A program made the position numbers and the translations under genes. Shown here piece by piece: positions 10,260 to 18,718 of a stretch of 64,000 nucleotides of DNA (its first letter is position 1; each line of letters opens with the position of its first letter). Below the pieces are notes generated by a model. That model was not told where the DNA came from, ran no database searches, and was given only the letters and a program-made list of their open reading frames with translations. The DNA is from Helicobacter pylori (GTDB lineage: Bacteria; Campylobacterota; Campylobacteria; Campylobacterales; Helicobacteraceae), in the NCBI RefSeq assembly GCF_016755635.1, contig NZ_CP051500.1, forward strand, positions 806,001 through 870,000, written 5' to 3'.

Positions 10260-11099
10260 TTAAAATTTGTAAGTCAAATTCAAACCATTGGGGCTTAAAT
10301 TAGAACGGATTTCATGTTTATTATAAATCCCTAAAGCTTCCCCAAGCCCTAAATCCCTAATGATAAAACCGATAGGATCCATAAGAGCGATAACCAAACG
10401 CCCTAAAAATAAAGAGCCAAAAAGCCTGCCTTCGTTGCGTTGGATATAGCGCGTGAGCTGATAAAACCCTTCCCCTAAAATGGAGCCTAATAAAGGCGTG
10501 ATCACTAGATCCTGCCAGCTAGGCACTTCCACAAACGCTTCCAAGCCATATTCCCAAAAAAGCGTAGAAGTGATAAAAGAAAAAAACGCTGATGCCATCC
10601 AGCCAAACCCAGCCATGCGCGGTTGCATATAATACATAGCCCCAAAATAAGGGTGCAAAATTTCATTAAAAATAAAACTATCATTGTCTAGTTTTGGCCC
10701 CATGCGGACATTTTCAAACCAACTTTTGATCCCAAACTTTTCCTTATCCCAATTCGTTACGCTCTCTGGCATGAGATACAACCCCACAATCCCTATCACC
10801 AACGACACGCCCAAAATCCCAACACTCGTGCCTAAATATTTCCAACGGCTATTTGGGGCATAAGGGATCGTATTGCTCTTTTTAAACTTCTTTTTAAAGT
10901 GTTGCCAAATAAGATTTTTAGGGCTTCGTTTGAGCGTTTCTTCTAATTGAATGCTGTTAGCGTTTAAAAAACTACAGCCCAACCCCCAAACCACCACGCA
11001 AACTACCCAAATCTTTTGGAAGGTTTTTAGGAATATTTTCAATAATATTTTTAGGAATGTTTTTAATGAAATCAGCATAAACTCTATTATTACTCTCAT
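10260..11099 (-). CDS. DUF3943-type membrane/outer-membrane protein
   Basis: 279-residue protein with an N-terminal leader of repeated Leu-Lys-Ile-Phe units followed by a hydrophobic core ([18 protein letters not shown]), which is probably a signal peptide. A second hydrophobic segment lies near residue 95 ([18 protein letters not shown]). The middle ([44 protein letters not shown]) matches my recollection of DUF3943, a family of unknown function. The start is uncertain because a second ATG seven codons in also fits. Corresponds to HP0803 by order. Confidence 0.7.
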   Translation of the reverse strand: MRVIIEFMLISLKTFLKILLKIFLKTFQKIWVVCVVVWGLGCSFLNANSIQLEETLKRSPKNLIWQHFKKKFKKSNTIPYAPNSRWKYLGTSVGILGVSLVIGIVGLYLMPESVTNWDKEKFGIKSWFENVRMGPKLDNDSFIFNEILHPYFGAMYYMQPRMAGFGWMASAFFSFITSTLFWEYGLEAFVEVPSWQDLVITPLLGSILGEGFYQLTRYIQRNEGRLFGSLFLGRLVIALMDPIGFIIRDLGLGEALGIYNKHEIRSNLSPNGLNLTYKF

Positions 11100-11187
11100 C
11101 AGGTTGCAAACTTTATTGCTTGACTTAAAAAGAGTTTATTATACCTTAAAAACATTACAACACATTCAATAAAACTTAACAAGCCTC

Positions 11188-12222
11188 TTAAAGGCTAATC
11201 GTTTCTACAAGCTTAAGCCCAAACCCGCTCAAAGCCTTATACTGCCTGTCTTCAGAAGAGCTTAAAAGCCTGAAATCCTTTATCCCTAAATTTTTTAACA
11301 CTAACGCCCCGATCCCAAAATCTTTAACGATATTGTTTTCTTTAGAATGCGTGTTCATAAAGATCAAATAGCCCCCTTCGCGCTTTAAATATTCTAAAGC
11401 CTTAAAAAACGCTTCAAACGCGCCAGTCGTTAAAAAATCAAAATCCTCTTTGATAGGGTGGAAACGCACTAAAGGGGCTAAATCATTGGTTTTTGTGCCC
11501 TTAAACTTAAAAGCGTAATGGTTTTTTTGCTGGTGGTCTAAAAAAGTGTAGCATTGCGTTTGGTGTTTTAAAAATTCCCTTTCTTCTTGGCAAAACATTT
11601 TCAGCAAACTTTCATTTTCCAAACGATAGCTAATCAAATCAGAAACATAGAGGGTTTTGAGGTTGTGCTTTAGGGCAAAATCGCTCAAAAATTTATCCCC
11701 CCTCCTCGCCATAGAGCCGTCTTCTTTCATGATTTCACAAATCACGCTCACGGGCTTTAATCCAGCCAATTTGCATAAATCCACGCTCGCTTCAGTATGG
11801 CCCGTGCGCGCTAACACGCCTCCATCTTTGGCGATTAAAGGAAAAATATGCCCCGGGCGCACAAAATCGCTAGGCTTGGTGGTGTCTTTACACAATAATT
11901 CAATCGTTAAATGCCTTTCAAAAGCAGAAATCCCGGTTTTGGCTTCTTTAGCATCAATAGAAACCGTGAAAGCGGTCTCATGGTTAGAATCATTCACGCT
12001 AACCATAGGGGGTAATTCAAATTTATTTGCTAAATCTTTGGTCAAAGACACGCAAATCAACCCCCTAGCATGCGTGGCCATGAAATTGATTTTCTCAGGG
12101 GTGGAAAAAATCCCGGCTAAAACCAAATCCCCCTCATTTTCTCTGTCTTCATCATCCATAACAATAAGCATTTCACCATTTTTATACGCTTCTAAAGCTT
12201 CAGTAACTCTTCTTAAGATCAT
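11188..12222 (-). CDS. ribBA: 3,4-dihydroxy-2-butanone 4-phosphate synthase with degenerate GTP cyclohydrolase II-like half
   Basis: Bifunctional-looking riboflavin gene of 344 residues. The N-terminal half (about 1-200) is a complete RibB enzyme making the four-carbon unit from ribulose 5-phosphate: DDEDRENEGDL near 23, THARGLICVSL, RPGHIFPL and TGHTEASVDL carry the acidic and histidine metal ligands. The C-terminal half aligns with GTP cyclohydrolase II, but the three zinc cysteines and the catalytic RQEGRGIG motif are absent; the matching region reads RFHPIKEDFDFLTTG. Only RibB activity is therefore expected, in line with a separate ribA at 9593-10171. Confidence 0.93.
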   Translation of the reverse strand: MILRRVTEALEAYKNGEMLIVMDDEDRENEGDLVLAGIFSTPEKINFMATHARGLICVSLTKDLANKFELPPMVSVNDSNHETAFTVSIDAKEAKTGISAFERHLTIELLCKDTTKPSDFVRPGHIFPLIAKDGGVLARTGHTEASVDLCKLAGLKPVSVICEIMKEDGSMARRGDKFLSDFALKHNLKTLYVSDLISYRLENESLLKMFCQEEREFLKHQTQCYTFLDHQQKNHYAFKFKGTKTNDLAPLVRFHPIKEDFDFLTTGAFEAFFKALEYLKREGGYLIFMNTHSKENNIVKDFGIGALVLKNLGIKDFRLLSSSEDRQYKALSGFGLKLVETISL

Positions 12223-12385
12223 TCTAACTCCCTAGTTTTATTCAATAATATTTAGTTTTATAAAAAAAGAAATATAGCATGTTTAATAACGATTATTACT
12301 TTATTGCTTTATTTAGATACAAACCGCTAAGCCTTTAAATCAATTGAATGAAACTTCCCCTATCATGCAAGAAATGCTCAAAGAC

Positions 12386-13246
12386 TTATTCTAATGTTTG
12401 CCAATTCTGATTAATTTTTGGGCTATACCTAAAAACTTTATCCAAGATTTTAACCGCGCTTTTATGCAAAAAACGGCCAATCCTAATGCTTAAAGGTAAT
12501 TTTTTAGGCCTTTGTTTTTCTGTGTTGGAATTTTGAGAATTCATTCCATCGCAAGCAATCGCAAATTCTTCTAACACATAATTTTTGACCCCATGCCAAT
12601 AATGCCTATCCATCACGCAATCTATAGGCATCACCCATTCTTTCGCGCTGTATTTCAATAATTTTTGCGCGGCTTTGGGGGCTAAAACATACCCTTGAGT
12701 GCCAATGCCATCTTTAAAATTTAAGATTTGAGAAACCCCTTTAACGGGAGTTTTTTGTTTAGCCACATTTTCTTCTAAATGCATCAAACGGATATAGCCT
12801 AATTCGTTGATGTGCTGGCGGCAAAACTCCAGGCTCTCTTTAAAACGCTCTTTTATAATAATATCATCTTCTAAAATACAGATCGCTTCATTGAGTTCTA
12901 TGCATTTTTGCCACAAGGAATAATGGCTCGCATAACACCCAAGCTCCCCAAACCCCATCCTCTTCCCGCAATGCTTGAGCGCGTAAAAGAAATTTTTGAA
13001 CGTGCAAGGGGGGTGTTTTTTATTCTTACAAAAAGCCAATAAATCTTCAACCATAAAAGAAGGGTGCAAATGCTCTAAAATCAAGGGGTGCAATTGAGTG
13101 GGAGAGATTTTAGAATAAATCGCATCAAAAATTTCATAAGAGATCCCTTGAAGTTTAAGGCTCTCTAAAAGGGGGGTTATATGAGTTTCTTTTAAAGAAA
13201 AATTGTGACAGGTTTTGGGGCTTAAATGAATAATAAAAACACGCAT
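12386..13246 (-). CDS. Lipooligosaccharide glycosyltransferase, GT25 family (Lex2B-like, HP0805 type)
   Basis: GT25 (LOS galactosyltransferase-like) enzyme of about 286 residues. The start at 13246 (MRVFIIHLS) is preferred because AAGG lies 5 nt upstream and the paralogue at 31197 starts the same way; an upstream ATG at 13279 would add 11 residues. Family motifs are present: GELGCYASHYSLWQKCIELNEAICILEDDI with the metal-binding Glu-Asp-Asp, and DGIGTQGYVLAPKAA. It probably adds sugar to surface lipopolysaccharide. Its acceptor is not known to me; it was annotated as 5G8-epitope associated. Confidence 0.85.
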   Translation of the reverse strand: MRVFIIHLSPKTCHNFSLKETHITPLLESLKLQGISYEIFDAIYSKISPTQLHPLILEHLHPSFMVEDLLAFCKNKKHPPCTFKNFFYALKHCGKRMGFGELGCYASHYSLWQKCIELNEAICILEDDIIIKERFKESLEFCRQHINELGYIRLMHLEENVAKQKTPVKGVSQILNFKDGIGTQGYVLAPKAAQKLLKYSAKEWVMPIDCVMDRHYWHGVKNYVLEEFAIACDGMNSQNSNTEKQRPKKLPLSIRIGRFLHKSAVKILDKVFRYSPKINQNWQTLE

Positions 13247-13327
13247 GTTAGCCTTAATTCTTAATGCAAATAAAATCAATATTAAACAGACTTACATTCT
13301 AGCGCAAATTTTAGTAAAATACGCATC

Positions 13328-13948
13328 ATGTTAGATGATATTCCTATTACCATTCAAAAAAGTGAAAAAATCAAAACCCTGAGCTTGAATATCACGCCCT
13401 CTTTAGAAGTGATTCTAAAAATGCCCAATTCTTGCTCTCAAACTAGAGCGAACGCTTTTTTAAAAGAACAAGAAGCTTGGCTAAAAAAAACCTTTTTAGC
13501 GATGCAAGAAAAACACTCCCTTTTACACTCGCGCCTAGAAACCTATCAAAACAAAATCCTTGTGTTTGATGAGGTCAAAAACGCCAACGATTACACCCTA
13601 ACAGAGCTTAAAAAAATCTTAAAAACTTATTTGGAGCAAAAACTCCCCTTAATCGCTCAAAAAATGCAAACTTCCTATACCGGTTTTAATATTAGAAATA
13701 ACGCTAAAGTTTTGGGGAGTTGCTCTTATCATAACCGCTTGAGTTTTGCTCTTTTACTGGTTTGCACTCAAAAAGAAGCGATTGATTATGTCATCATCCA
13801 TGAACTCGCCCACACAATCCACAAAAACCATTCCAAAAATTTCTGGCGTTGCGTAAAAATCTTTTGCCCTAATTACTGCGCTCTAAGGGAGCGTTTAAAA
13901 CAAAGGGTTGTCTTTTATACCCTACTGCTCAAGCCATTACAGCCATAA
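13328..13948 (+). CDS. YgjP/SprT-like zinc metallopeptidase-fold protein
   Basis: 206-residue protein of the YgjP family (DUF45). A zincin motif HELAHTIHKNH lies near residue 158, giving two His ligands plus the catalytic-type Glu, and the next segment NFWRCVKIFCPNY is typical of the family's C-terminus. The N-terminal half (IQKSEKIKTLSLNITPSLEVILKMPN) forms the usual beta region. It is divergently transcribed from the glycosyltransferase gene. Substrate unknown; a DNA-associated protease role is only a family-level suggestion. Confidence 0.85.
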   Translation: MLDDIPITIQKSEKIKTLSLNITPSLEVILKMPNSCSQTRANAFLKEQEAWLKKTFLAMQEKHSLLHSRLETYQNKILVFDEVKNANDYTLTELKKILKTYLEQKLPLIAQKMQTSYTGFNIRNNAKVLGSCSYHNRLSFALLLVCTQKEAIDYVIIHELAHTIHKNHSKNFWRCVKIFCPNYCALRERLKQRVVFYTLLLKPLQP

Positions 13949-13958
13949 ATGTTAAGCC

Positions 13959-16336
13959 TTAAAAATTATAGCTCACATACGCTGTGATGCTTCTGGGAGG
14001 TGCGGCTTCTTTCCCGTTAGGGCTAGTGCCTATCCCGCTAAACCAATATTTCATGTTAAAAATGTTATTGATTTGCAAGCTCGCATTAACGCTTTGCTTT
14101 TTGCGTTCCCACAAAGTGGTAGAAATTTGCAAATTCCACACCCAATAGTACGGCGTCATGCCCGCTGTTTTGGTAGTGATAGCGCCGTTTTTGATCGTGG
14201 GTGCGTATTCTGTAAAAGGCACGGTGTTTAACACATCGCTATAAGCACGGCTATAAAAGAAAGAACTCAACCCAATCGTGGTTTTAGCGTAAGTGTAGCT
14301 CGCGTCTAAAATGAATTGGTGCGGGCTGACAAAAGGGAGCTTTTTGCCAAAAATATCTTTTTTAGGCCCTTTAGGATTAGCAGGGTTAGTAACCATCGTG
14401 TGGCTGGTGATATTAGCGTCTATAAAAGTGTAAGCCGCATGGAAATTAAGCCCTCTAATAGGCGTGTAATAGAGTTCCAGCTCCACGCCTTGCGATCTCG
14501 CATTGACCGGCTCTTTATTATCCCCATAGCGCCCGGTAAAATAGTGATTTGCAAAAATCACAAAATAATTCGCATTAAAACTCACTTGATTGTTGAAATA
14601 ATATCTTGAACCGCCCTCCATGACATTAAAGATTTGAAAATAATCCGTGCTTGTGCCTACAAAATTACCGATATTGCTGAATTGGGGCGGAATGTAGCTT
14701 CTTTGATAATTGAAATAAAACAACCAATCCTTAATGGGTTTATAGCCGACATTCAGCGCCGGATTGTATTGGTTATAACGATCTTTAATGGTTTTTCCTG
14801 TTTGACCTGCTTTAAAAGGGGGAGCGTATTTTTTTTCGTAATTTAAAAAAGTGTATCTCAAGCCTGGCGTGATCGTTAGCATGCCGTTATTGAAATTGAT
14901 TTCATCGCTGACATACACGGCGGTATAATTGTTGAAATTATTGAGTGAAGTTCCTGCATCAAACCCACTCCCATTATTAGGCGTGCTAGGATTTTTCCTA
15001 GTGGTGGATCGGCGGTATAAATCTTCAGTTAAAAACCGCATTCCCATGTTAAAAGTTTGTTTGACTTTACCGGTATTGACGATAAGATTGAGTTTTGGCT
15101 CAAAGGCATTCACTACGAATCGGCGGATATTGTCAAAAAATTGCCAGCAAGGGCTATTCGTGTCGCTATAAGAATACAAACCGCAATTAGGGTTTTTCGT
15201 GCTAATTTCTCCTTTTCCTTTAAAGGGTAAAATCTTATTTTGACTGCTCATATACACGCTTTGTATTGGTTGGAAAAACCAAAATCCCTACTCATGTCAT
15301 GCGTGAAATAAGTGAATTTAAAATCGCCCCCCACTTTCCTATCCGGATCGCCAAAGTAGTTTTGATACACGATCCCAAAGCGCTTGGCTCGCCCTCCATC
15401 TTGATTGTCAGGGCGTTCATTAATAAAGCGGTTATAGGCATAATCTTGCGCGCTCAAAGTGCCTGGATGGTAAGAGTTGTATTGATAATATTGGTAATAA
15501 GCTTTAAAAGTATTGGTCGCATTAATCTTATAGATCGCATCAAGCAAGTAATTCTGCACCTTTGTAGGGCTATTTTGCCTAAAACCTTGCCCATTAATCC
15601 AATTGCCTTGAGCGCTAATGCCTACATACTTACCAAACATCCCAGCCGTTCGCCCATAAGTGTTAAACAGCATCTGATTGCCTAAGGTTTGGGCTAAAGG
15701 CTTGCCTTTTTCTTTGGGATCGACAAAATTCCCATTAGAGGATCGCCCCCAAAAAGTGATCCTTTCAGCCGCTTGATTTTCCCACTCTTTAGGGATTTCT
15801 TTAGTGATAACATTCACCACGCCTCCAAAAGTGTTAGGGCCGTATTGGACGCTCGTGCCACCCTTAATCACATCAATCCTATCCACTGACTGGAAAGTTA
15901 CAGGGAAAATCGCCAGTTCAATATTAGAATACGGCGCGCCATAAATGGGGATACCATTGACTAAAATCATGCCCGTGTTGCTATGCCCGTTACCGCCCCC
16001 ACCAAAACCGCGCACCGAAATTTTAGGCAGCACGCCTGTGCCTGTAGCGTCTCTGATTTGAATTCCTGGCACATTTTGCAAGGCGTTTTCAATATTCAAA
16101 TTACCCGTTTTTTTGAGTTCTTTGTTGGAAATCACCGTGCGAGAGCTTGTGGAATTGCGCACCTCTTCGCTTTGATATGAAAGCGGTGCACTTGGATTGA
16201 ATTTTTGCTCGGTGGTTGTAACTTTTTTTAAAAAATGGTGCTTATCTTTTGCGATCATAAAAGAACTAAAAGTCCAAAAAGTCAAAACGACCGACGCTAA
16301 AAAATATGGGGTTTTTACCCTCAAATAACCATTCAT
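13959..16336 (-). pseudogene. fecA1: FecA1-type TonB-dependent iron(III) dicitrate receptor, interrupted by a frameshift
   Basis: Outer-membrane siderophore receptor read in two frames: an N-terminal part to 15248 and a C-terminal part 13959-15257. The first part has a signal peptide and TonB plug motifs (ENALQNVPGIQIRD, SVRGFGG, DRIDVIKGGTSVQYGPNTFGGVVNVIT). The second is the barrel, ending in aromatic Phe (ITAYVSYNF). The break is at 15260-15262: restoring one T (one A on the coding strand) joins the frames as YKSVYMSSQ and gives about 792 residues. The start at 16336 is supported by AGAAAGG 8 nt upstream of that ATG; an earlier ATG overlaps this site. Without repair, no functional receptor is expected. 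Confidence 0.88.
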
Positions 16337-16380
16337 TATGATAACCTTTCTCATTTAATTCAAACCGATGCATACTATAA

Positions 16381-16397
16381 GAATAATTATTATAATC
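16381..16397. promoter_or_regulatory. Candidate Fur box upstream of fecA1
   Basis: GAATAATTATTATAATC is an AT-only palindrome-like site 45 bp upstream of the fecA1 start. It closely matches the TAATAATnATTATTA pattern reported for H. pylori Fur operators. It sits where iron-dependent repression of the receptor gene would act. The assignment rests on pattern and position only. Confidence 0.6.
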
Positions 16398-16529
16398 AGC
16401 TTAAGAATTGAAAATTAATCTTATTTATTTACAATTTGTTATCAAAACGATTTGAAAAAGGTTTTTAGTGTTTTTAAACAGCTAGCGTTTTTTAAAACAG
16501 AATGTTAGGGGGTTTTTAGAGCACGTTAT

Positions 16530-16889
16530 TTATCTATTTGACGAAGAAACCATCACAACCGCTATCGCAAAACCAGCGTCATGGCTGATGCTCGCGCTCA
16601 AGCTTTGGATATTAAAATAATCCATTTTTTCTTTGGAAAGGGTGATTAAGGGGGCGTTTTTAGGGCTTTTAGAAATACGCATATCTAAAAAGCTCAATTC
16701 CTTACCAATGCCCACTTGAAGGGCTTTAGAGCAAGCTTCTTTGAGTGCGAAAAACCCGGCGATACTGCTAGATTTATCCTTGCATAAAACAATCTCGCTT
16801 GGCGATAAAAAACGCTCTAAAAACCTCATTTCAAAGCGTTTCACGCACTTTTCTATCCTAGCAATAGAGACAATATCTATGCCAATCAT
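16530..16889 (-). CDS. acpS: Holo-[acyl-carrier-protein] synthase
   Basis: Transfers 4'-phosphopantetheine from CoA to acyl carrier protein. At 119 residues it has the family start MIGIDIVSIARIEKCV with the metal-binding Asp, and the second signature GFFALKEACSKALQVGIG with the catalytic Glu. It starts 6 bp after fliL, so it belongs to the minus-strand run HP0811-rsmD-fliL-acpS. Confidence 0.95.
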   Translation of the reverse strand: MIGIDIVSIARIEKCVKRFEMRFLERFLSPSEIVLCKDKSSSIAGFFALKEACSKALQVGIGKELSFLDMRISKSPKNAPLITLSKEKMDYFNIQSLSASISHDAGFAIAVVMVSSSNR

Positions 16890-16895
16890 TTAAAA

Positions 16896-17447
16896 TTATT
16901 GGATGATAAAGTCAGTGAAAAAGACATTTTTAATAAAGCCATCAATCAAAAACAAATTCAAATGGCTCTTAATTTCATCTTTAAGCTTGTTTTTGCCCTT
17001 GTTGGTAACCACTTCTTCCACGCTTTTAGACGATAGAATTTCTATAATCGTGTCTTTAATCGCTGTGTCCTTAACCTTGACTTCATTTAAAAGCTTTTCA
17101 TTACTCAATTCTAACGAAATAGAAGCCTTAAGGTAGCGTCTGCCATTTTGAGAGACCAAATTCACCGCAAAAGGCGCATCAATCGCATACAAAGGCCCAA
17201 GCACCAGATATTGCTGGATATTAGAGCCTTCTTTAGCCTCTTGATTCTTGTTCGCCATAGGATTAGCTTGGACTTCTTGGGTGTTTTTAGAAGCGTTTTC
17301 TTTAGATTCTTCCTTATTCCCCATAAGCAACATGATAATCACCCCCACCAATAAAAGCATCACTAGCACGCTTCCAATAATGACAAATAAAAGGGCTTTG
17401 CTTTTTTTTTGGGGTTGTTGTGCGGTATTTTCTTGTTCTTCTGCCAT
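16896..17447 (-). CDS. fliL: Flagellar basal-body-associated protein FliL
   Basis: 183-residue single-pass inner-membrane protein that forms a ring around the flagellar stator units. A basic, glutamine-rich cytoplasmic N-terminus is followed by one membrane helix at about 20-43 (ALLFVIIGSVLVMLLLVGVIIMLL) and a periplasmic domain with PFAVNLVSQNGRRYLKASISLEL, typical of FliL. It lies 8 bp downstream of rsmD. The stator genes it serves, motA and motB, are at 21263-22812 in this window. Confidence 0.95.
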   Translation of the reverse strand: MAEEQENTAQQPQKKSKALLFVIIGSVLVMLLLVGVIIMLLMGNKEESKENASKNTQEVQANPMANKNQEAKEGSNIQQYLVLGPLYAIDAPFAVNLVSQNGRRYLKASISLELSNEKLLNEVKVKDTAIKDTIIEILSSKSVEEVVTNKGKNKLKDEIKSHLNLFLIDGFIKNVFFTDFIIQ

Positions 17448-17455
17448 GCCTATTC

Positions 17456-18058
17456 CTATTGAAAATAAGTTAAAGTGGTTTTCCCGAATTTTTTCTGTTT
17501 GATTATAGCTAAAGTTACAAGACTTTTAGGCATCTCATGCAGGCTTTCATGCTCAAAAACCACTAAAAGATTTTTTGGATTAGAGCGTTTCAATAACCTT
17601 TCTAAAGCTTGAAAACACTTTTCATAAATCCCTAAAAACCCGCTCGTTTCAAAAGGAGGATCAAAATAAAGGATATTCAAAACGCCATTTTTTAAACACA
17701 GAGCGGGCAAAAGCTTGAAAGCGTCATCTAAAAAGGTTTGAATTTCCATTTCCTTTTTCAGGCGGTTTTTAAAAAGGGAAATATTTTCTAAAAGCGTTTT
17801 ATAAGCGTCTTTATTTTGCTCAAAAAACACCGCACTTTTAGCCCCCCTACTCAAAGCCTCTAAACCCATAGAAGCGCTGCCTGAAAACACTTCTATAAAA
17901 TGCGCTCCTATAATTTCTGCTTGCAAGGTGTTAAAAAACGACTCTCTTACGATCGCTTTGGTGGGGCGCGTGCTAGAAATGTTAGGCAAATTCAAGCCTA
18001 ATCCCTTACAAGCCCCCCCAATGATCTTAAATTTTTTTACTGGCTGATGATTTGGCAT
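17456..18058 (-). CDS. rsmD: 16S rRNA (guanine966-N2)-methyltransferase RsmD
   Basis: SAM-dependent rRNA methylase of 200 residues. The SAM-binding loop is FIEVFSGSASMGLEALSRGA near residue 55, and the catalytic motif LYFDPPFE (N2-guanine type DPPF) is near 120. The N-terminal KIIGGACKGLGLNLPN and RPTKAIVRESFFN are RsmD family signatures. It overlaps the previous gene by 22 bp, suggesting translational coupling. Confidence 0.93.
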   Translation of the reverse strand: MPNHQPVKKFKIIGGACKGLGLNLPNISSTRPTKAIVRESFFNTLQAEIIGAHFIEVFSGSASMGLEALSRGAKSAVFFEQNKDAYKTLLENISLFKNRLKKEMEIQTFLDDAFKLLPALCLKNGVLNILYFDPPFETSGFLGIYEKCFQALERLLKRSNPKNLLVVFEHESLHEMPKSLVTLAIIKQKKFGKTTLTYFQ

Positions 18059-18363
18059 AATTTTTGGGTGTATTCTTCTAGTAATTGCTGAATCTTTTGC
18101 TCTTTAGAAATTTTCATTTCTTCGCAAGGTTTTTCGCTAGTCTTTAAAGTGCGATAAAAATTTTTTACATCTTCTTTCACGCTTTGTTTGGTGAAAGGCT
18201 TTCTTAAATGCTCTTCTATAAAGCATAGGGGCTTATTAATCTCTAGCGTTTCATCATCGCTTAAAACAAGATCGCAAACTTCCACAGAAGAGAGACAATC
18301 GCTCAAATAAAATTCCAAACTCCTTTGAATCAACAAAGACTTGCAAGAAAGAAAAATTTTCAA
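18037..18363 (-). CDS. Hypothetical protein, HP0811-like
   Basis: 108-residue protein I do not recognise functionally. It starts MKIFLSCKSLLIQRSLEFYLSD, contains an acidic middle and a basic, coiled C-terminal helix (SKEQKIQQLLEEYTQKLCQ), and has no membrane segment. The 22-bp overlap with rsmD indicates cotranscription and possible coupling. The start fits the end of the gene-free interval that carries the sRNA-like locus. Confidence 0.75.
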   Translation of the reverse strand: MKIFLSCKSLLIQRSLEFYLSDCLSSVEVCDLVLSDDETLEINKPLCFIEEHLRKPFTKQSVKEDVKNFYRTLKTSEKPCEEMKISKEQKIQQLLEEYTQKLCQIISQ

Positions 18364-18519
18364 AAAACCCCTTTTACCTCATCAATAGACTTAAATTATT
18401 TCAAATTATAGCAATTCTTTCTTTTAAACACCAATATTAAATAAATAAATAAACTCAAAAAGTGTTTCATTTTATAAAAAAGAAAAACAGAATGTTAAAA
18501 ATAAAGCTCAAATAACATC

Positions 18520-18541
18520 TTTTTTTTTTTTTTGGTATAAT
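18520..18541 (+). promoter_or_regulatory. Phase-variable promoter: T14 tract next to a TATAAT -10 box
   Basis: A run of 14 thymines (18520-18533) is followed by GG and a perfect -10 box TATAAT (18536-18541). Transcription would start near 18548. A homopolymer in the -35/-10 spacer changes spacing when it slips, giving on/off or graded expression. This is the arrangement reported for the NikS (HPnc4160) sRNA promoter. Confidence 0.75.
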
Positions 18542-18547
18542 GCCGCT

Positions 18548-18656
18548 TAAGGTAAGAGCGAAAGGCGTATTATATTCCTTCCTTCTTTACTATAACTTAG
18601 CATTTTAATCAACTTTTTCATTAAAATGTCCTGACGCTCTTACCTTTCCCCCTTTA
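18548..18656 (+). ncRNA. nikS: Probable small RNA NikS (HPnc4160)
   Basis: About 105-110 nt of structured, non-coding sequence follows the T-tract promoter. A perfect 12-bp pairing joins 18549-18560 (AAGGTAAGAGCG) with 18635-18646 (CGCTCTTACCTT), and an inner perfect 9-bp stem joins 18601-18609 with 18620-18628. The 3' end runs into TTTCCCCCTTT. Position, length, and T-repeat-controlled promoter agree with what I remember of NikS, a nickel-regulated sRNA that represses major virulence and outer-membrane genes. The name is from memory of gene context; the exact ends are estimates. Confidence 0.68.
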
Positions 18657-18718
18657 AAAATACGCAAACTCTTTATTATTATTATTAATTATTATTAGAT
18701 TGTCAAAATGCTTTTAAT

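Noticed and set aside
11020-11080. Short repeats encoding Leu-Lys-Ile-Phe units at the DUF3943 N-terminus
   Set aside because: Imperfect and explained by the low-complexity hydrophobic leader; not a separate element.
11657-12235. 192-codon plus-strand frame opposite ribBA
   Set aside because: It lies antisense to the well-conserved RibB domain and its Ser/Leu/Ile-rich product has no recognisable feature or ribosome site.
15266-15685. 139-codon plus-strand frame opposite fecA1
   Set aside because: Antisense to the conserved TonB-receptor sequence; no start signal; Ile/Arg-rich shadow product.
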